From Fonsecaea monophora (lineage: Eukaryota; Ascomycota; Eurotiomycetes; Chaetothyriales; Herpotrichiellaceae), in the NCBI RefSeq assembly GCF_001642475.1, contig NW_019173966.1:208602-272601 (forward strand): a stretch of 64,000 nucleotides of DNA. The letters are read 5' to 3'. Positions 34,625-45,423 of the stretch are shown piece by piece; position 1 is the stretch's first letter, and each line of letters starts with the position of its first letter. The notes under the pieces were generated by a model. The model worked only from the letters and a program-made list of their open reading frames with translations, was not told the DNA's origin and did no database searches. The translations under genes were made by a program, and so were the position numbers.

Positions 34625-36773
34625 ATGTCACTATCTGAGCCACCCAGGTCTCACGACTCAGGTCGGGATCCTTCGTTGCAGGACAACGCGCAGGCTCATC
34701 TCCCTCCAATACTAGTATCCACGGCGACAGACCAGACTCCGCCGTCTGCAAAGGCCGGCGAAGCCCAAGCTCCACACGTCGACAAAAAAGATGGCAACGG
34801 ACATACAGTGATAGAAACAGCCTCGAGTTCAGGAAGTCACAATGCAAAAGCAACCCCATCGGACGCTGCTCCTAGCGTTGTCCCAACAGCGACCAAGAGG
34901 AAGGAAATTGCACTTGCATGGATTCCGGCATGTCTCACTGTCGTAATGCTCGTGCTGACAGCGTTGTACGCCCTTAGACCCGGTCTATGGAAGAGCGACT
35001 TCATCAACTCGTCTCCGAGCAATGCCATTTTCGTTCTCCGAGCCTTGTCTGAGGTGACGGGCTTCCTCCTTGCCATTACCGTGGCCTCTGCATTTGAACT
35101 GCTGCAATGGCTTTTGACCGTGCGCGAAGGCGGCATCCCGCTGGCTGAGTTCTTGTGTCTTCAACCGGGGACTGGAATATTGGGACTGATACAAATCACT
35201 GCTGGGGCAAACTTCGGAGCTGGGACAAGGCTCTGGGGAGCCCTCAGGCTGCTTGCTGTGGCCTTGTTACCGATATTAGGAGTCTTGATCATGAGTGAGT
35301 CATCCCCTCTGAATTTTTTGGGAGTCGAATATCACTGACGCTCTACAGGCGAGGTGGGAACAGTCCTCAGATTCGACAAGGTGGGCCAGACAGTCGCGCC
35401 CCTGGGATTTGGGCTTGGGTCCTTGAACACGAGCGTCGCCGTCACGTTATCCCCCTTTACCGATATACTTCTCGGAGCCTCTTTCAGCCAGTTTCTGGAC
35501 GATCCCACACATGCGGTAGACATCTCAGATGTCGATCGCAGAAGAGCTTGTTCCCCTTCGGTTACTGTGCGTGGTAAAAAAACGTGTGAGCGAGCTATCT
35601 ACCTCGCAGCAGGACAGGAGGAGATAGCTGCACAGATAACAACAGACGCTCATCCCCGAGCCGACTCCTGGCTCGTCGAGGACCACCAAGGCTATGTTCT
35701 TCGCTTCACGGAGGGAGACCAAAAGTGGGTGTTTGAAACTGGCACAGAATGTCGGACGTATTACACCGAGGCCGTGGGATCTACACTCGGGGCTTTCAGG
35801 CTTTGTGCAAAAAACGTCGCACCGAGTCAAATAGAGGCCAGTAAGTGAAGCTAGGTTCTATTGTGCTTGCCATTTGACATGGTCACTGTCTGACATTTGT
35901 GTAGGAATATCAAGCTGCAGCTATGCAGACACCCTCACTGGGAGCTGTGGCAAGGAGTCGACATGGAATTCCACCCCGGCTTGGACCACGAGGCTTTCCT
36001 CAACTTTCCGCCAGGCCAAGATTGCATATTCGAGACTCAATGGCACGATCATCTCCCACGATTTCAGCACACTGCCAGACACAATGGCACCACTCCGGTC
36101 GGTGGATCTATTAGACGCATGGGACAATTTCTTGGGCCTCGCGAATTCCACAGATCTTACCACGTCCACCACTCTGGAAATCCTGGGGCTGGGAGCCGGT
36201 AAATTCATGTTCCCAGCTATGATCGCCTCGATGCTGAACTCGATTACCGAACTCTCTCCACATAGTCCGGCCCTTCAGACCAGGGCGATCAATGCGCTAC
36301 AGGCACTGCTAGCAATACCCGTCTACTTTTGCCAGACAGGCTACATTGAACGGCAGGCGGTCACGGAGCTACCGAGCAATATCCTATTGACCAACTACGA
36401 CAACATCAATCTTCCCGCCGGACTCAAACGCAACAGCCCTGTTTACTTCACCGTCAGCAGAAATCAGATTGTCGTGGGACTGGCGTCTGTTATCGCCTAC
36501 GTGATCCTGAGCGGGTTTGTATTGATATTGTGCTTTTTGGCACTGGGAGGCGGAGTTTTCACCGAGAGATTCAGCCATGTCCCCGACACCACTTCATTCC
36601 CACTGCTGGACTTTTGCCGCCATTGCGTTGTAACGACCAAGAATGGGGTGCCCACGACAAAGGGGACGCTCCAGAGCACCGAAAGATACGACTACATCCC
36701 CATAAGGGAGATGGATGTGAAAATGGCCAAAAAAGCTGCATATTCTTCGGCCTACGAGAAACCACCGGCATAG
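34625..36773 (+). CDS. Uncharacterised fungal polytopic membrane protein
   Basis: Exons 34625-35294, 35349-35840 and 35905-36773 (introns of 54 and 64 bp, GTGAGT and GTAAGT donors) encode 676 residues. The first 95 residues are polar and Ser/Ala-rich. Hydrophobic segments follow at about 98-120 (ALAWIPACLTVVMLVLTALY), 135-165 and 200-222, then a long, probably extracellular domain with several cysteines and NxS/T sites, and a final helix near 575-600 (VVGLASVIAYVILSGFVLIL) before a short cytosolic tail. This resembles large fungal plasma-membrane proteins of unknown role. No catalytic motif is seen. The splice joins keep phase and remove in-frame stops. Confidence 0.75.
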
Positions 36774-37741
36774 CACTGATGGTCCCTCCCGAGTCTCGTG
36801 CTGATCAGGGTAACTGGGGAAGGGTGTCCTCCTCCTATCTTGTTGAGCCTTCCTGTGCCCACATTCGAGTAGGTTCGCGTCGTACGGAACCACAGGTGAC
36901 GTTGTCCCGCAGAGGTGTGGTCGCGGTTCTATCCAGCAAAGTCTGCAGTTAATTGATATATGAGCCAGCGTCTTCAGCTTCAGACATCAAGTTTCAATTT
37001 GGTCTTGTTCCTGCAACTTCAACCCCTGTTATACCAGGATCACTAGGTAAGGATTCCGAGCTTGCTCGCTCTCTCCACGCGCAGGTACTTCAAGTTCGAT
37101 ACATCTTCCGACAACCGGTTATTGTAAAGTCTTGCCTCGGATCCGGGTCTGTGGACCTTTTACCCAACTTCTGGTCGTGTCTGGCAAGGATCGTACCATG
37201 ACACGCGCAGTGGATCATTGTGCGGCTCGCACAGCATTCAATGAGTCGGGTAAATGGAGGCGTCGTCTTGGCCCTTTGATCAGATTCGTCCGAGTCGCTC
37301 CAAGAAACCCACAAGTGTCTACATATACTTTTGCTGCAGACCCGCAAGCATGCCACTCACGCGATAGCTCTTCCAACTCTCTTCGTTGAATGTTTCTCCT
37401 AACTCCTGCACTGCTACTCGTCGCCGGAGAAGGGGGGGCCCCGGATCTGAGTGAGGGGACAGCCTCTCGCCTAGTATGGCCAAGGTTCAGCCAAATGCTC
37501 CAATCCGCGGGCGTTGATTTCCATCCACGGCCAATCACCAACATTAAGATTTGACAGACGGACGAGATGGAAACATGGAGTCAGTGTGTCTGGGGCATGT
37601 TGCCACTGGTGCATTATCCGAAGGTGAATGGGAAGAGGGAGGCAGAAACAATACAAAAAGAAGTCACAAGGAGCCTCTCTCGGATGAGACCTACTATCCA
37701 GCACTTCTGGTTCCTGTTTCTTCTCCTCTACGTGACTTGAC
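36774..37741. other. Intergenic, P450 promoter side
   Basis: A 968-bp stretch without coding signal. Confidence 0.5.
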
Positions 37742-39368
37742 ATGCCACCTGAAAATATGTCTTCAATTGCTCCCAGCAGTCTCGTTTCTTCTACCAAGCA
37801 TGTTATTGCTACCTACCCAGTTCTCTTGGTCGTGGGCCTGCTGGTTGTCTCGTTGCTCTACAACAGATTCAGACCAGGACTCAGAAGCATTCCCGGCCCC
37901 CCAGTCGCGGCCTACACCAAGCTGTGGAGGCTATATGATGTCTACAAAGGACAAGCTCATATGACGGCCATCGACCTCCACAGGAAGTACGGCCCCGTGG
38001 TTCGCATCGGACCCAACCATGTGTCCATCTCCGACCCTTCGCTGATACCCGTCATCTACGGGATCAAGGAGAACTTCACAAAGTCCGCCTTTTACCCGAT
38101 CCAGTGTGTCTCGTGGAAGAAAAAGCCCGAGATGAACCTCTTCTCGACCCGCGACCCAGAATACCATCGCATTGAGAAGCGCAAGATCGGAGCCGCGTAT
38201 AGCATGCCGAACCTGTTGCAGTCAGAGGCAGCCATCGATTCCTGCGTCACTCTGTTCATGGATCGCCTCGATGAATTTGCGTCCAAGAGAGAACCGGTGG
38301 ACCTCGGTGCCTGGCTCCAATACTTTGCCTTTGATGTCGTCGGAGAGGTCACGTTCGCGAGCAAGCTCGGGTTCCTCGAGCAGGGTACAGATGTCGATGT
38401 GAGTGTCGCCAGTTCAACATCGGGACGACCGGCCTCTTTACTGACCGTCAACGCAGGGTATGATGAAAGCGATCGAAGGCATGCTCACGTACGCAGCACT
38501 CTGTGGCCAGGTGCCTGAACTGCACCACGCCCTCCTGGGCAACCCGCTGTTCACCCTGCTCATGCCCGCCATGGAGACGTGGAACCAAGTGCTCGTCTTC
38601 ACCCTCAAGGCAATCAACGGCCGGGCCAGCATCAAACGAGACGGCGAGTTGATCAACGCGGACGTCGAGGGCCGTGACATGCTGAGTCGCTGGGCATATG
38701 TCAAGTCGTCGGACCCCCTGAAGATGAGCACGCGGGACATCGTGGTCCACCTCTCGACCAACGTCTTTGCCGGCAGCGACACGACCGCCATCGCCCTCCG
38801 CGCCATTGTGTATTTCCTCTGCCGCCACCCCGAGTGCATGGCCCGCCTGGTCGATGAGATCGACAGCGCAGACAAACAGGGCCGACTCAGCCACCCCATC
38901 ACCTTCAAGGAAGCCACCACGGTGCTGCCCTACCTCGGCGCCGTCGTCAAGGAATCCATGCGTCTCCACCCCTCGGTCGGCCTGCTCATGGAGCGCCACG
39001 TCCCGGCCGAGGGTCTCACCGTCCACGGCCACCACATCCCCGCGGGCACGATCGTCGGCATCAACCCGTGGGTCACGAACCGGTCAGCCGTCTTCGGTCG
39101 CGACCCAGACGCCTTCAACCCGGACCGGTGGCTGACCGCGCCCGAGGCCCAGGTCAAGGAGATGGACAACATCTGGGAACTGAACTTTGGCGCCGGCAGC
39201 CGCAAGTGCATCGGCCGCAACATCTCGTGGATGGAGATCCACAAGGTCGTCCCCGAGCTGCTCAGGCAGTTTGACGTCGAGCTGACGTACCCCGAGAGGG
39301 AGTGGCAGACGTGTAATCACTGGTTCGTCCAGCAGGACGGGGTCATCTGTACCTTGAAGAAGAGGTGA
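37742..39368 (+). CDS. Cytochrome P450 monooxygenase
   Basis: Exons 37742-38398 and 38457-39368 (58-bp intron, GTGAGT, CTGAC branch, GCAG) encode 522 residues. An N-terminal membrane anchor (about residues 20-40, YPVLLVVGLLVVSLLY) and the hinge RSIPGPP are present. Oxygen-binding I-helix is A324-GSDTT, the ExxR pair is E385/R388 (ESMR), and the heme loop FGAGSRKCIGR places the thiolate ligand at C470. It is a class II microsomal enzyme needing P450 reductase. Overall wording is like the pisatin-demethylase type of fungal P450, but the substrate is unknown. A second in-frame ATG at 37757 could be the real start. It is convergent with the VOC gene and has strongly GC-ending codons. Confidence 0.93.
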
Positions 39369-40001
39369 ATGAACCCCCACGGAAGAGGAGGATTTAGATA
39401 GGGGCGTCGAAATGAGAAGTGAGGAGTGAAGGGTGAGAGGTGCTAACAGGGACCCTTGGGTTTTGTACTCGAAATGATATTCTGTTTGCTCCTCTTGACA
39501 CACCCTGATGCCCTGACGCCGTGGATTGGGTCGAGTTGGGTTGAAACGAGGCGAGCTGCATCTATATATCAAGCAAAGAGTCTCCAATAAGCAAGCAAGC
39601 AAGGCCCCCTCCCTGCATGCACCATGACGTTCATATTGATACCATATCATTGAGACAACATGTCTTCTCCTACCTGTTATACTCTCTACCTATATGTACT
39701 GTCCTCTGTCATTTCAACCCTGTTAGCTCTGAGCGTCTCCTATACTCTGTGATCCCATCCATCTGTCCACCTTTTTTTTTTTAATAATCCACAATACTTC
39801 TTTCTGCGCTATCCTCTTTGACCTTTGGTATTCAGAACCCGCCTCTCTTGCATTGAACCCTACAAAGTACATTAGTACATACTTCGTCCCTCCATTCCAC
39901 CACACTTCACTTTGACCATTGTCCACATTGTCCACATGATGTGATCGACAAAACGCCTAGCCCGGGCCAGTCGTGTCCAAGAATCTTCCTTCAGACTCCT
40001 T
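39369..40001. other. Intergenic between convergent P450 and VOC genes
   Basis: A 633-bp stretch, T-rich at 39771-39781, with short CAAG repeats near 39590-39603. No gene seen. Confidence 0.55.
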
Positions 40002-40472
40002 TTACTCGCTCAGAAACGCAAAGAAGACGATCAAGTTGCCGTGCAGATCGACGAGGTCGAACTGGCGATATCCCCATGGTTTGTCCTCACATGGTCCCAG
40101 GCGAGTCTGCTGCGGGTGGACCAATGCAGGTGTAGACGCCGACACGGGGATCCCCGTCCACGCAGCCGCGTCTGAAGAAGGCTGCAACAACCCCTGCGCC
40201 ACGAGGCGTGCGTATAGTTCCTCCAGCGCAGTCACCGAGTCGATCATGATCATGCAGCTGCCCCGTGCTCGCTTCTCGTCCTGAATGATGTATATGTTGG
40301 CCGCGGCCGCGGGTCCCGTCCAGATGGACGCGAACGTCGGGTCTGTCGTATCGGTTGGGTGTGGGGAGATGGTAAAGTCCGGAAAGTAGGTTTTGTAAAA
40401 GGTCAAAAGGGAGGGGAGGTGGGGGGAGGTGAAGAAGGGGATGATCTTAACGGCGTGCTGCGAGAGGGACAT
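40002..40472 (-). CDS. VOC (glyoxalase/bleomycin-resistance/dioxygenase) superfamily protein
   Basis: Single exon, 156 residues from ATG 40472 (MSLSQHAVKIIPFF). The protein has one vicinal-oxygen-chelate unit: a strand start, then DLPSLLTFY-like SPHLPSLLTFYKTYFPDF, the middle IYIIQDEKRARGSCMIMIDSV, and the end block KPWGYRQFDLVDLHGNLIVFF, whose GYRxFxxxDxxGN pattern is typical of VOC proteins. Members bind metal or act as small-molecule binding proteins; a paired metal site is not evident from one module. Neighbouring P450 suggests, weakly, a shared detoxification role. Confidence 0.8.
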   Translation of the reverse strand: MSLSQHAVKIIPFFTSPHLPSLLTFYKTYFPDFTISPHPTDTTDPTFASIWTGPAAAANIYIIQDEKRARGSCMIMIDSVTALEELYARLVAQGLLQPSSDAAAWTGIPVSASTPALVHPQQTRLGPCEDKPWGYRQFDLVDLHGNLIVFFAFLSE

Positions 40473-41920
40473 TTCTGGAAAAGGGGACAAGGAGAAGAAG
40501 ATTCTATGCGGTGAAGGGGATCAGTCCCCTGAAAATTCGAGTGGTAGATTTGGGTGCGCAAGACAGTATTTTGTCGACGAGGGGTAACAGATGTCGGTTT
40601 ATATCGTGGGCTACCTTCCACCGACGTTGAAGCTGCTCGCTTCTGCGCCGCCCTTGGCCGTGATACAGAAACTACCTGCCCAAGACTTCAGAGAGTTGCA
40701 TCGGCCACAAAAGTTTAACTCTCACGATAGCAGTTGGAAATGATGCCGGCGTTCAAAGCAAATGGAATGATTCCTCCCTCTGAAAGCAAGTGTTGAGGGT
40801 GTTGAAGGAGTTTTGGCCCAAGTCATCGTGACCAATCATCGCCATTGAGATGAAGCATGGAACCTGGTTGCCTGGTGGGTGCCTGGTGTGCCTGGCCCTC
40901 AGCTCGCCAAGCATCACCCCGCATTGCGATCAGTCGCCACGTGGGCGCATCTTCCGTCACAGCTAATGCATATCCGTCGATCACTTCAAAAGATCAATGT
41001 ATGTTACCGTACGCAAGACGCAACAAGATGTTCAAGACACCAACCTACCGGGAGAATGCCCTATTTGCACCGGAGATACCCCGGCCAATTTATTAGATTG
41101 ACGTCCGTCAGTGCCCCATGGAAGGTCCCGGCATTGAGAGCGAGCATATTCGCAGGCATTCTGGCCCAGTGGGTTGAGATGACTGACATCTATTAGAGAA
41201 GTTTTCTTGCAGAATGGGCCAACACACATCTTGTCATTCTTTTTGATCTTGAAAGCTTCATAGCTGATTTCACTGAGTTTGACTGTCGGGAATGTGTTGC
41301 AAAACAAAAAGCTAAAGAATACCTGCCACCCAGCCACCTTTCCGTCTTTGTCTGGAATTTACAGTTCAATCGTGGCGCAAAACGAGCCATAACAAGAAAA
41401 TCCAAAGGTGGCAGTACACACAAGAAGCTTTTCTAGGGTATATCTAACCTCGCTAACCCCCTTGACTACAATGCTTCGGTACAAGGGATTTTGAAGCAAT
41501 TCGAACGGTAGTGGCACAGTGGCCTTGTGCTGTCCTGTAATTGTGGATATGTCAACCTTTGCAGGATAAATGAACGTTGATCTTTCATCTGTCTTCACGA
41601 ATGAGAGGCTGTTTGCTGAGTGTGCACAGATTTAGCTGTATAGCGAATCACCATCTCATCCAAGCTACGTCCTTAAATTGCCACATTCGGGCATGGTTGA
41701 GCAGTATTTTTGGTGGAGATCACCCTCTGCCTAGCGGCGTATTGTGGCTAGTATTGGAAGGTAGAATGTCGCGAAGGGGTGTAATTCCACCGATAATTCA
41801 GATCCTCGGCTATTAACTAACGAAAACTGGCCCCTATTCTACCTTGAGATATGAGAAAGTCCTGCTGAACGTGACCCCCGAAAGTTGCAGATGCCGGCGA
41901 TGAATCCAGCCTTACACGAG
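40473..41920. other. Mostly gene-free region, 1.4 kb
   Basis: Holds the VOC promoter side and the 3' flank of the exonuclease gene. Its middle contains one unresolved coding candidate (41032-41598, separate entry). Rest without signal. Confidence 0.45.
41032..41598 (-). other. Unresolved candidate for a small spliced gene
   Basis: Two adjacent minus-strand frames look protein-like but lie in different phases. 41598-41359 reads KATVPLPFELLQNPLYRSIV and has no ATG start in frame. 41337-41032 reads YEAFKIKKNDKMCVGPFCKK and NACEYARSQCRDLPW. A GTATTC donor and a CGACAG acceptor near 41290-41335 might be an intron. No complete model with a start codon could be built, and no family is recognised. 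It may be a gene, a remnant or chance. Confidence 0.2.
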
Positions 41921-42850
41921 CTAAAAGGGTGACCCGTTCTTGATCATGTCTTCTTCCCAGCCAATGCAGTCGCGAGCCGTGTCGGGGTAATCATCAAAAT
42001 ATTCGTCAAGCTCGTCGTCATCCCAGTAGTCTTGCTCTCCGCCATCAACCCACCGATCCTCCTCCTCGTCATAGACCATCCCATCACTAATCATGAACAA
42101 GTCATCATTCCAATTATCCGAGTACTCTTCAATGAACTCCTGATTCCAAGCACTCCGCATTCTGTTCTCGCTCTGTGGGTCGTATTGGGGTCTTTTAGAG
42201 ACGTGGATGCGTACTTGGGTGGTTTCACGGATGAGACAGCGCCACATGGCTTTATCGGGCGGTTTCAGTCCGACGCTGTAGATATCCCACAGGGATGCCA
42301 ACATCGTCGCCTTCCGTGCACTGTATCGCACCATTCCCGTCCCCAAAGAACGGTTGTCATCAGATTTTTCTCCCAAGTCGACCACGTTCATTGTATCCGA
42401 TAAATCACGATGTTGTTTTTGCACGCAGCTGCTAAAGCTCGCGAGGTGGTCTTTTGAACCCTTTCGCAGGGCCAATTCCATGAGCTGGACGTCGAAGATG
42501 CCGTTGAGGGAGGTTTTGAAAAGACCGAATAGTGCATTGGAGCCGTTTCGGACGTCAAATACGACCTTCGGGGAGAGAGGGGATTCTAGGATATTGTTGA
42601 GAGAGTTGCCCTTGCCGTCGGTCGTGAAAAGGGCTTCTCTTCCCAGGACGTCGACGTCAACCACGTAGACCTTGTTTCGGGGGCGGACGTAAATCGAGAT
42701 GAGCGAGATAGATCTATGGCGGCCCAAGTTGACTCCTTCTATGTCCATATACAATGAAGGTGGCTTTCCAGGATTATTGACCCACTCTGCTAGTCTTGTG
42801 GCAAGCACCGAAGCGGTCGTGATGACCTCGACTTCTTTCTCAGAAGACAT
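41921..42850 (-). CDS. DEDD-type 3'-5' exonuclease domain protein
   Basis: Single exon, 309 residues from ATG 42850 (MSSEKEVEVITTASV). The first acidic motif is LYMDIEGVNLG, with the D-x-E that binds catalytic metals; it continues into SLISIYVRPRNKVYVVDVD. Then come PKVVFDVRNGSNALFGLF and FDVQLMELALR, matching exonuclease motif II. The third motif is less clear. This is the ribonuclease-D/WRN-like fold found in many small fungal proteins. The C-terminal 90 residues are very acidic (YWDDDELDEYFDDYPD), unusual for an enzyme that handles nucleic acid. Target RNA or DNA is unknown; loss of activity is possible if motif III is missing. Confidence 0.75.
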   Translation of the reverse strand: MSSEKEVEVITTASVLATRLAEWVNNPGKPPSLYMDIEGVNLGRHRSISLISIYVRPRNKVYVVDVDVLGREALFTTDGKGNSLNNILESPLSPKVVFDVRNGSNALFGLFKTSLNGIFDVQLMELALRKGSKDHLASFSSCVQKQHRDLSDTMNVVDLGEKSDDNRSLGTGMVRYSARKATMLASLWDIYSVGLKPPDKAMWRCLIRETTQVRIHVSKRPQYDPQSENRMRSAWNQEFIEEYSDNWNDDLFMISDGMVYDEEEDRWVDGGEQDYWDDDELDEYFDDYPDTARDCIGWEEDMIKNGSPF

Positions 42851-43128
42851 GATCTGATATTCGATGAGGGTTTGTAGAGGCACTCTGTAACTCTTCTACT
42901 CGCAGTAGAGATACAATACTATCAAACTCGGCTAGGCTGGCGTTTCCAAACCCCACCATTTTGAACATACCCCGCTAGGTTTCCCCACGTGACTCTATTG
43001 CTTGAAATTCTTGCCATTCTTACTGGTCACTAAAAGTGGCGGGCGGAGATGTGGTTAAATCGAATATATCGTTGTCGCTATCAATGTTGGATCACCATTA
43101 CAGCAGAGATTTACATGGCGAGGAAGCC

Positions 43129-43798
43129 TCAAAGCCCACCGTCTTCTAGTTGAGGCCGATGGCAGCCAGCAAACCTCATTGGAATATTAGGCTTGCCTTC
43201 TCTGAAATCTTCTTCTGAGACGATTGACATGACCTTCTCCTGCTTTTGGTTTATGGCCCACACAAGGTGCCGACAACAGACTGGTCTGGATGCCATCCAC
43301 TCTCCTTCTCTCTTGATTCTCGTCTCGTACCGGATCCATGAACACTGCCGCCCGCACGCGGTCCCGGAGCCTTTTTCAGCAATGGACTGGGAAACTGTTG
43401 GGGGTTGGGTGTTGGATGCTTCAAACGAAAGTTGCCATGGAATGTGCGTTTGTCCCTCGATACTGCGACATGTATCCGCCGAGGAGGGCATCTCCATTTG
43501 ATACGAGTCACTGCTGGTTGAACTGTTCAGGCTTTGTAGGCGTGACGATCTTCATGCAGAGAACCTCGTTGTCGTCATACTCGAGTATTCTCTTCCAAAG
43601 TGAACCCTCGCCGAAGAAGCTGTTCAAATCGCTCTCATCTCCATCGTAAGTTATCAACCACCCTCTGTTGACTTGCTGGATTTCTTTGATTCCAGGCAAC
43701 CTGCACGTAGCGTCCTCCACATTCGCAATATCTGCTTTGATGCGATAATAGTGCTGATAGAATCTGTGTTTGTGGTTCGCTTCATGGGAGGTCGGCAT
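43129..43798 (-). CDS. Hypothetical protein, two-exon model
   Basis: Exons 43798-43512 and 43462-43129 encode 206 residues. The first exon reads like real protein (VNRGWLITYDGDESDLNSFF, KRILEYDDNEVLCMKIVTP) and ends in a TGA if unspliced. A 49-bp intron (GTGACT...CGCAG) joins it in phase to a second protein-like stretch (CSWIRYETRIKREGEWMASR, RHLVWAINQKQEKVMSIVSE). No branch site stands out, which weakens the model. Alternatively these are two short genes. No domain is recognised. The ATG at 43798 (MPTSHEANHKHRF) opens the frame. Confidence 0.5.
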
Positions 43799-44618
43799 GT
43801 TCTTGTCGTTTGTGTTGCCTCCAAGTTTTGATAACCGATGATGATAGCTTGAGAATAGCTTTTGTTATGTCGACTTTGTCTTTGGCTCCCAGAGGATGAC
43901 CACTTCGGTTTAATACCCTCCTCTCTTGCTGAAGCGACATCACTCTCCGCGGCTTGCATTCAACACTCTGTTGGTAGACCCTCCAGAGATGGGCAATGTC
44001 CTCTCATGGATGTAAATCTATAGAGTTACGGTAGATTGATCCATGTCTGCCTGCCATGTGCCTGATGTCCAATACATGAAGTTCCACGATTAATTAGCTA
44101 CAACATCAGGTATATGCAAATCGGGGGGCTCGTCCTGGATTGCTATTGACTTGCGCCCCATGGACGGATAGGTTTGGTGAGTGGTGAGCTGTGCTGTTTG
44201 AAATTCTCGGGATTGCTCCGGCCATGACGACTTCGGAACAGAGAAATCCATGTCGTACAGGGATGGAGTAGGGTTTTGAGCTCCCACCAAGGCATCACAT
44301 AACCAAGTCGCTGAAATCGAACTCTGACCAGCGTATCCGCTGCAGATGACGGAACATTATGCTGAAAGAAGACGTCTCTCGTGACATGAGCTCAAGCTGT
44401 AGATCGCTGAGATGCGAGGCGCCGACCACATCTGCTTGACCAAAATTCAGACCGCCTCTCCCAGTTTGACTGCCCGAGGTAGAGAGTCGAGTAGGCGTGA
44501 CAGCTGATACCTTGATGATCGTCTTGCCGAAGCATCTGATAGACAGAAGACCCGATCAGCCGCGTTACAATGGTCTCATCCTACCCTTCCATCCCTCGAG
44601 CAGTATCCTACACACGTT
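43799..44618. other. Intergenic, 0.8 kb
   Basis: Promoter side of the hypothetical gene and 3' flank of the kinase pseudogene. No coding signal. Confidence 0.5.
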
Positions 44619-45423
44619 TCATCCCAAATGCCAACGATCTGCGACTTGTAATGTCTTGCCCACTTCTTGCGTTGAACCGATAGTGCCATGCCAACATTTG
44701 TGTATCAAGTCTCCCAAAGGCAGGCTTTCAACATCAGGAGATTGGCCTTCGGCGTATCGTTGCTCGACGGGCTGTGCTCGATGCTCGTTCGCCATGAGGT
44801 CTTCATGAGGAGGCTGGCCAGTCATGACTTCGTAGATCATGCATCCAAATGCGAAAATGTCGGTCTGTATGCTTGTACTCGGTGTTGATCGTCGATAACT
44901 GAACCACCCGTAACAGGAACCCACCCCAGCACCATCGATGCTACAACCTTCAAAGTCAATTATCTTAAGCCGATCATGCACCAAGATGGCATTCTGACAT
45001 CTGACATCCGACATCGCAGTGTATTATCCCCTTTTCGTGTACGTGTTGTAATCCATTTGCGAAATCCATCAGCAAGCGAATATTTCCTCGTAGTGGTATC
45101 TGGTCTGCACCCCGCTGTTGACATACATTCCGGAGGACCTGCCCACGTTCAAGAACTATTGAACCGTCTGGAGTAACACCTAGGTATTTCACAATATTCT
45201 AATGTGCTCCTAGACGGTCATATGCATGCTGCTCAACGATATTCTCGCCGTCGTAAGGGTCTGTAAACGATTTGAGGACTGTTTTGTCGTCGATCGCGTA
45301 CACAGTGCCTGATTTGCCGCCCCCAAGGTATTTGAGGTCGTCAAATGAGATCGCTACCGGCATGGGCGGTCTGGATCGAAGAATGGTGTTGTATTCAGAG
45401 CAAGGCACGTTACGGCTTGCCAT
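44619..45423 (-). pseudogene. Broken small fungal protein kinase gene
   Basis: The minus strand encodes almost a whole kinase domain in pieces. 45423-45199 has the glycine loop LGGGKSGTVY and lysine block KTVLKSF, then stops at an in-frame TAG (45201-45199) inside DRLGAH-stop-NIVKYLGV. The same frame goes on with LLMDFANGLQHVHEKGIIHC and DVG. There a direct 7-bp duplication (CTGACAT twice on the plus strand, 44994-45007) shifts the frame by one; ignoring one copy gives the expected HCDVGCQNAILVHDRLKIID. The last part, to 44619, has IIDFEGCSIDG, TDIFAFGCMIYEVMTG and HKCWHG. Full length but with two independent breaks, so an inactive copy is likely; a sequencing fault in either place cannot be excluded. 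Confidence 0.8.

Noticed and set aside
12302..40472. Secondary-metabolite cluster built from DUF1772, P450 and Zn2Cys6 genes
   Set aside because: No PKS, NRPS, terpene or DMAT synthase is present, and the DUF1772 gene lies 15-25 kb from the others with core genes between.
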